Assembly: GCA_013398295.1 (NCBI GenBank)
Contig: VZSF01004846.1
Coordinates: 310,001 to 374,000 of the forward strand
From: Chionis minor
Lineage: Eukaryota; Chordata; Aves; Charadriiformes; Chionididae
Length of the DNA stretch: 64,000 bases
Reading direction: 5' to 3'
Made by a program: the position numbers and the translations under genes. How positions within the stretch are numbered: the first letter of the stretch is position 1; every line of letters starts with the position of its first letter. Of this stretch, positions 1 to 64,000 are shown piece by piece. Below the pieces are notes generated by a model. That model saw only the letters and a program-made list of their open reading frames with translations. It had not been told where the DNA came from and made no database searches.

Positions 1-1100
1 CTTATATTGAACACCAGCATGCCATTAAATAAGGCATCCAGACAACAAGGACACATTATAAAGTATTAGTCAGCTTTTGTTGCATATGGTGACAATGCTA
101 CATGGAAAACAGTCAGCTTATAAAAAAACGACAAAGAAATCTGAGCCCTAAAACTCCGCTCATGTCCTTAGACACAGAAATTGTGCCCAGTTTTACTAAA
201 AGATGGCATGACAAGCTCAATTATCACTACTGCCTCAATCTGAAATGAGAAAGGATAAGTTACCAAAGTGCTCAGGATAAGAAGGTAGAAACAAAGCGAG
301 GATACAGAGGCTAGATATTTGAATTGACAGGAGTCACAAACACTTTAGTACAAAGAAGTGAAATCACCAAGGAGTCAAAAAAAGGTAGTAATATATGAGA
401 TATAAGCATTCTCACAGAAGGAGCAAAGAGGAAAAAGAAAACAGCTTGGTGCAATCAAAGACAAACCCACTCCAAGGCGAAACAAAGGCTGCCATCTCCC
501 CTCTGGACAGATGACTGCAGGTACAGCAGAGACCCAGTACATGACTGCGCTTGGAGTTATGAGTATATTCATCCTTAGTCAGACAGGAAGCTGGTCTCAG
601 CTCTCTTATTATTATCACCAATGCATAAAATAAAATTGGGACACTAAAGGTCTGCACGCACGATAAAAGACATGCAACTATAAGTTGGCCCAAAGATCTG
701 CAGGTTACAAGAAGTGCTTTGAGTAATTTGTGACCTTGACTGAAGGTATTCACATATGCAGCTAGTTCAGTTTCTAGCTTAGAAATGTTTATCTCTTTGT
801 TTGGTATTATATAAACGAGCAGCTTTGAATAGCTCAAGGTCACTAGGTAAACATCATCTCTTTTGATATGTGAAAAATCTAGTCTTGGTTATAAACACAG
901 TATTTACCTCAGGTGAGGAGTACAATAGTGCAATATATTCAGCACAGAAGTCATCAGCTTCTACAAAAGTTTAAGCCAGATCCCAGCGTAATTTAATGGG
1001 ATACTGTAAAACCTGTCTTCTGCTTTCACTGCTTGTAGGACCACTGAGCCAGTTTCAGCCTTCTCCAAGGCAGTGAATGCCTGTATTCACCTAAAAAGAC

Positions 1101-1127
1101 CAAAGCTAAAGCTAAAGCTAAAGCTAC
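1101..1127 (+). repeat. (AAAGCT)n hexanucleotide repeat
   Basis: About four units of AAAGCT, the last followed by a degenerate copy (ACAAGACTAGCTAAAAGACT). Intronic. Confidence 0.85.
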
Positions 1128-2667
1128 AAGACTAGCTAAAAGACTACCTAATGAAGATTTAAATGAAGATTATCATCATCAAACTTTCCCTTCTTGTGGC
1201 ATTAGCAGGACTTTTAGCTAGAAGAATGGACTCTCCATGGGACCAGCTCAGGACTGGGGATTAAACACAAGAGCTGATGATGATCACCAGCTCTACCATC
1301 TGCTGCTTCCGTATTTACTACACTACCTCAGATTCGTCGTATGGAATGATAGAGTTTGCTCTAGCAGGGAGCACTTTATCCTCTCTTTTTGTAGCAGTGT
1401 CTCTTCAACTGTTTTCTCTAGCTATCCCACTTGCTTCAGGCTGGCCCCTTACTGCAGCTCCAACTAGGGAAACCCCCAATGGGAGGGAAGGCAACAGACA
1501 TGAGCGTGCCTCAGGGTGGAGGGGTGGGGCGGGAGAGAGAAGCTAAGAGACAGCAGTGCCTTTTCAAAGCTCAGTCTACCTCTGCTCACGGCTCAGAGGG
1601 ATAGAGGATGGAGGCTGGCTGAGGCAAAGAAAACAAGAATGGAAATGTTTCGTATCGATTTTCACATTCTTACAAATGGAGCTAATGTGTTCGATTAGTG
1701 AGAAGCAGGGCATTCTGCAGAATGCACAGAGACTTACAAAACTTCTGAGTCATGATTAGAAAAACTTGTCAAACTGGTTAAATCATTCTTCCCCTGTTTT
1801 TTCTGCTCTACTTCTTCCCATTTCCCTCTTTTTGGTATGACCATTAAAGAAAGTTAACAAGTTAATGAGGCCTAAAAATACCTGTAAAAGTAGAAAATTA
1901 TTAGGAGGAAGAACAGTAGTCGAGTGAAGTCAGTACTAGGACTCAGTTCAGGACTGAGTTTCAACTCAGTTCTTCCCAAATACATACTATTGGTCCTCTT
2001 GATCCAACTCAGCCACCAAAAAAAGCCAGTAAGACCATGGAAGAGGGAAGAGAGAAATACGGAAAATCTTTTCACAATTAAATACAAAATCACTTTAATC
2101 CAAACCTGGCATACCTTTCAGGCTTTCTATCTGCATTACAAAGGTTAATTAGACACTCTTAAACTCCTAAATAAGCAGCCAAAGACAAAAGTTACTTTTA
2201 TTAAAATCTTGACCTGCTTTGCTGCCTTCTTAATTAAAACTAAGAAATTATCTCCAAGTTATATTTTTACCGTTGGGAGATATCACAACAGTGAAAATTA
2301 TGTTTATGATACCTTGTGTTAGATTTAAGAGCCCACCACTCACAAAAAATGCTGGCATTCTGTGGTCTTCTAATCCATATAACCAATAGTGGTTATATAC
2401 TAGAAACCAGACATAATGGAGCCCATGGATATTGGATCACCTTATCAACGTTTGCAAAACTGGCTTCAAAGCTCTGCTTATTATGAAAAGTTATCAGACT
2501 CTGACCACTATCTCATTTTCCTGGTTTCAAAAAAGTTCTAGTGTTCGAAATAAGACACTGCGCCACTCTGCATGTTTCCCTGTCTTGCACAACATCATTG
2601 AGCTTCATATTTGTTTGTCTTGTTTGATACAAAAATGCTAAGGGAGGGCTAAATATCCTCACCCTTT

Positions 2668-2875
2668 GGATGGGGGGGATAGAGGCATAAAGAAAATCAG
2701 GAAATAATTAAAAGGGAAAAGGAAAAGAAGACAAAGATAGGAAACACCCTCCAAGAATATAACAAAAGACTGGAAAACATGCAAGAACTAAAAAGGGAAA
2801 AACAAGGAGAAGTAATCAAATATCAGGAAAAGCTGATGAGCGTCTGGAAATAAGACAGAACAGAGAAGAAAATAC
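2668..2875 (+). repeat. Purine-rich tract
   Basis: About 200 bp dominated by A and G on the plus strand, hence a long polypyrimidine run in the gene's sense direction, ending roughly 80 bp downstream of the AAA1 exon donor. No tandem unit is evident. Confidence 0.55.
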
Positions 2876-2945
2876 CCTACTAATGATTGCTAACTCACTA
2901 GGGAAGAGACAAATCTTGTGTCTCTAAAATCAAAATACAAGATTA

Positions 2946-62782
<59,837 letters not shown>

Positions 62783-62784
62783 CT

Positions 62785-62796
62785 TCACCACCACAT
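62785..62796 (-). promoter_or_regulatory. Three-codon upstream ORF just before the dynein start
   Basis: ATG TGG TGG TGA at 62796-62785 on the minus strand ends two bases before the main ATG (62782). Its context is weak (TTTCATGT), while the main start is strong (AAGATGG), so leaky scanning would be expected to favour the main start. Confidence 0.5.
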
Positions 62797-63116
62797 GAAA
62801 ATCAACCTAAATTAACAACAATACAGAAAATAACTGGACAATGTAACATGGTAACGACAAACAACACCTTCAGTATTTTTATCCCTGTTACAGCACCAAT
62901 ATGAGACTAGCAAGGAAAAGAAATAAAAAATTCACTACTTTTAGTTGCTAATTTAAAATGAGAAGATGTAAGCAGTTTCCAACAGGATAAGAGCTCCTCT
63001 AAGGCTGCCTGTTACCAAAACTTTATTTCTAACTGCGTAATTGTAATTTCTCTCTGATCAGACTGCTGCAGGTGGGAACTCACACGCTGACGGACAGACG
63101 GACAGGTTAAGCTCCT

Positions 63117-63230
63117 TCTTACAAGGCAGGTGCAGGTCCTACTCCAAAGTGCTGGGCACAGAGTGCCAGCTGAGGCACTTGCTTAATCTCAAGCAGGTTT
63201 TTAAGCCTGTGATCCGCCTGGGCGCTTGGG
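63117..63230 (-). other. Possible noncoding first exon and its donor
   Basis: A donor-like CCTT|GTAAGA lies at 63123/63122. Spliced to the acceptor at 62808-62807 it would remove a 315 bp intron and place the first transcribed exon just downstream of the X-box. No transcript evidence is available, and the exon's 5' end is a guess. Confidence 0.25.
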
Positions 63231-63241
63231 AGCTGCTGGCA

Positions 63242-63255
63242 GCTGCTATGGCAAC
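63242..63255. promoter_or_regulatory. RFX X-box in the dynein promoter
   Basis: GCTGCTATGGCAAC matches the palindromic RFX consensus GTTGCCATGGCAAC at 12 of 14 positions, with a perfect right half (ATGGCAAC). It is 460 bp upstream of the start codon in the least AT-rich part of the 5' flank. RFX2/RFX3 acting on X-boxes is the established control of motile-cilia genes, so the location suits an axonemal dynein. Confidence 0.6.
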
Positions 63256-63697
63256 CCCTACACAGACGCAGCTCACAACCCAGTCCCCAGGAGGCACCTC
63301 CTCTGTCCCTGTTTCCCACAGTATCCACCACTCCAGTGCTAATTTCGTAACTACTCATCTTTTTAAATGCACCAGAGTTTTTCCCTTACATATAAACGCA
63401 ACCCTAAGCCAGCAGCTTCCCTGAGCCTCAGCATTTCAGACGTGCAGAGCCGGGGAGGCCGTAGTGCGCTGCATCCCGGTGGCCCCACCACTCTCCCTCA
63501 ACACAGCCTTTTTCGGCATGACAGCAGCAAGCTGGGACCTGGGCAAGGCGTGAGGAGACACAGCTGAGGCAAGGGGCTGAACGAGGGCTTTCCCTTTTCC
63601 CTTGCTGGGCAAAGCCACCGACACATACATCTGAAAGGTACCGCATGATTTGCGGCTTATCCACCTGCGGTGCCCTTCCTTAGCGCGATTCCTTTCT

Positions 63698-64000
63698 CCA
63701 GACAATACCCAACAACCATCTTATAGGTATCTACAGGATGGGGCCAGACTGTTTTCAGTGGCGCCCAGCCAGAGGACAAGGGGCAACGGGCACAAACAGG
63801 AACACAAGGAATTCCATCTCAACATGAGGAAAAACTTCTCTAAGAGTGACAGAGCACTGGCACAGGCTGCGCAGAGAGGCTGTGGAGTCCCCTTCTCTGG
63901 GGATATTAGAAACCCACCTGCACGCCATCCTGTGCAACCTGCTCTAGGTGAACCTGCTCTGGCAGCGTGGTTGGACTAGATGGTCTTTGAAGGTCCCTTC
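63698..64000 (+). mobile_element. CR1 LINE 3' end, plus orientation, cut by the window edge
   Basis: ACAACCATCTTATAGGTATCTACAGGATGGGGCC, GGGGCAACGGGCACAAACAGGAACACAAGG, ATGAGGAAAAACTTCTCT, GGTTGGACTAGATGGTCTTTGAAGGTCCCTTC: the CR1 3' end in direct orientation. The last 20-30 bp (CCAACCCAAACCATTCTATGA-like tail) would follow beyond the window. Confidence 0.95.

Larger units (their letters stand above)
62900..63690 (-). promoter_or_regulatory. 5' flank and likely promoter region of the dynein gene
   Basis: Composition changes from AT-rich intron to balanced, moderately CpG-containing sequence, most marked at 63419-63560 (GACGTGCAGAGCCGGGGAGGCCGTAGTGCG). No TATA box is convincing. The region ends at the CR1 copy near 63700. 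Short frames on both strands here are probably chance. Confidence 0.45.

Noticed and set aside
412..843. 143-codon minus-strand frame
   Set aside because: No dynein or other recognisable similarity, no clear splice sites in the right phase, and it lies in the intron after exon 40. Long frames of this size occur by chance.
63119..63358. Minus-strand 79-codon frame upstream of exon 1 as an N-terminal coding extension
   Set aside because: The frame ends at a stop exactly at the candidate donor and is not in phase with exon 1. More likely a noncoding leader.

Overview
The window is nuclear DNA from a bird. The evidence is several CR1 non-LTR retrotransposon copies in both orientations, a solo LTR whose ends match the common avian ERVL type, AT-rich introns, and one vertebrate gene with canonical GT-AG introns. 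Two stretches of N (one base at 15635, eleven at 19874-19884) show that it is a draft assembly. Nothing prokaryotic, plasmid-like, phage-like or CRISPR-like was seen.

One protein-coding gene fills the window, on the minus strand. It encodes an axonemal outer-arm dynein heavy chain of the DNAH5/DNAH8 clade. I reconstructed 40 coding exons, from a start codon at 62782 to the AAA1 exon at 2954-3132, which carries the Walker A loop. All 39 internal junctions agree in phase. Together they give about 2,020 residues, roughly the N-terminal 40-45% of a heavy chain of the usual 4,600 or so residues. The motor domains AAA2-AAA6, the stalk and the C-terminus lie beyond the left edge. Exons 38-40 of my count cover the end of the linker and the start of AAA1, exons 27-37 the linker (DHC_N2), exons 7-25 the tail (DHC_N1 and following), and exons 1-6 the N-terminal dimerisation part. 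One short connecting exon expected between 51120 and 55170 was not found. Exon 2 is a candidate only. The protein shares diagnostic residues with both DNAH5 and DNAH8, so the paralog is left open (DNAH8, or a DNAH5-like third paralog).

From right to left: 62.8-63.7 kb is the 5' flank, less AT-rich, with a near-consensus RFX X-box about 460 bp upstream of the start codon, as expected for a ciliary gene. A CR1 3' end runs off the right edge. The 58.8-62.1 kb region (intron 1 and the intron after candidate exon 2) holds CR1 fragments, one split by a 480 bp insertion. 40.4-41.3 kb holds a CR1 3' end inside another degenerate repeat. 35.5-36.1 kb is the solo ERVL LTR. 22.6-23.9 kb is an unclassified intronic segment of higher GC. 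19.8-19.95 kb is an assembly gap flanked by similar sequence. 14.06-16.6 kb is a 5'-truncated, internally damaged CR1 with an exact-length 295 bp duplication beside an N. 11.1-11.7 kb is an old, decayed CR1. The leftmost 2.95 kb is intron.

I do not see a new biological system here. The points most worth a second look are the paralog identity, the X-box promoter, the candidate GC-AG exon, the cysteine cluster in the tail, the insertion inside the 60-62 kb CR1, and two likely assembly artefacts.
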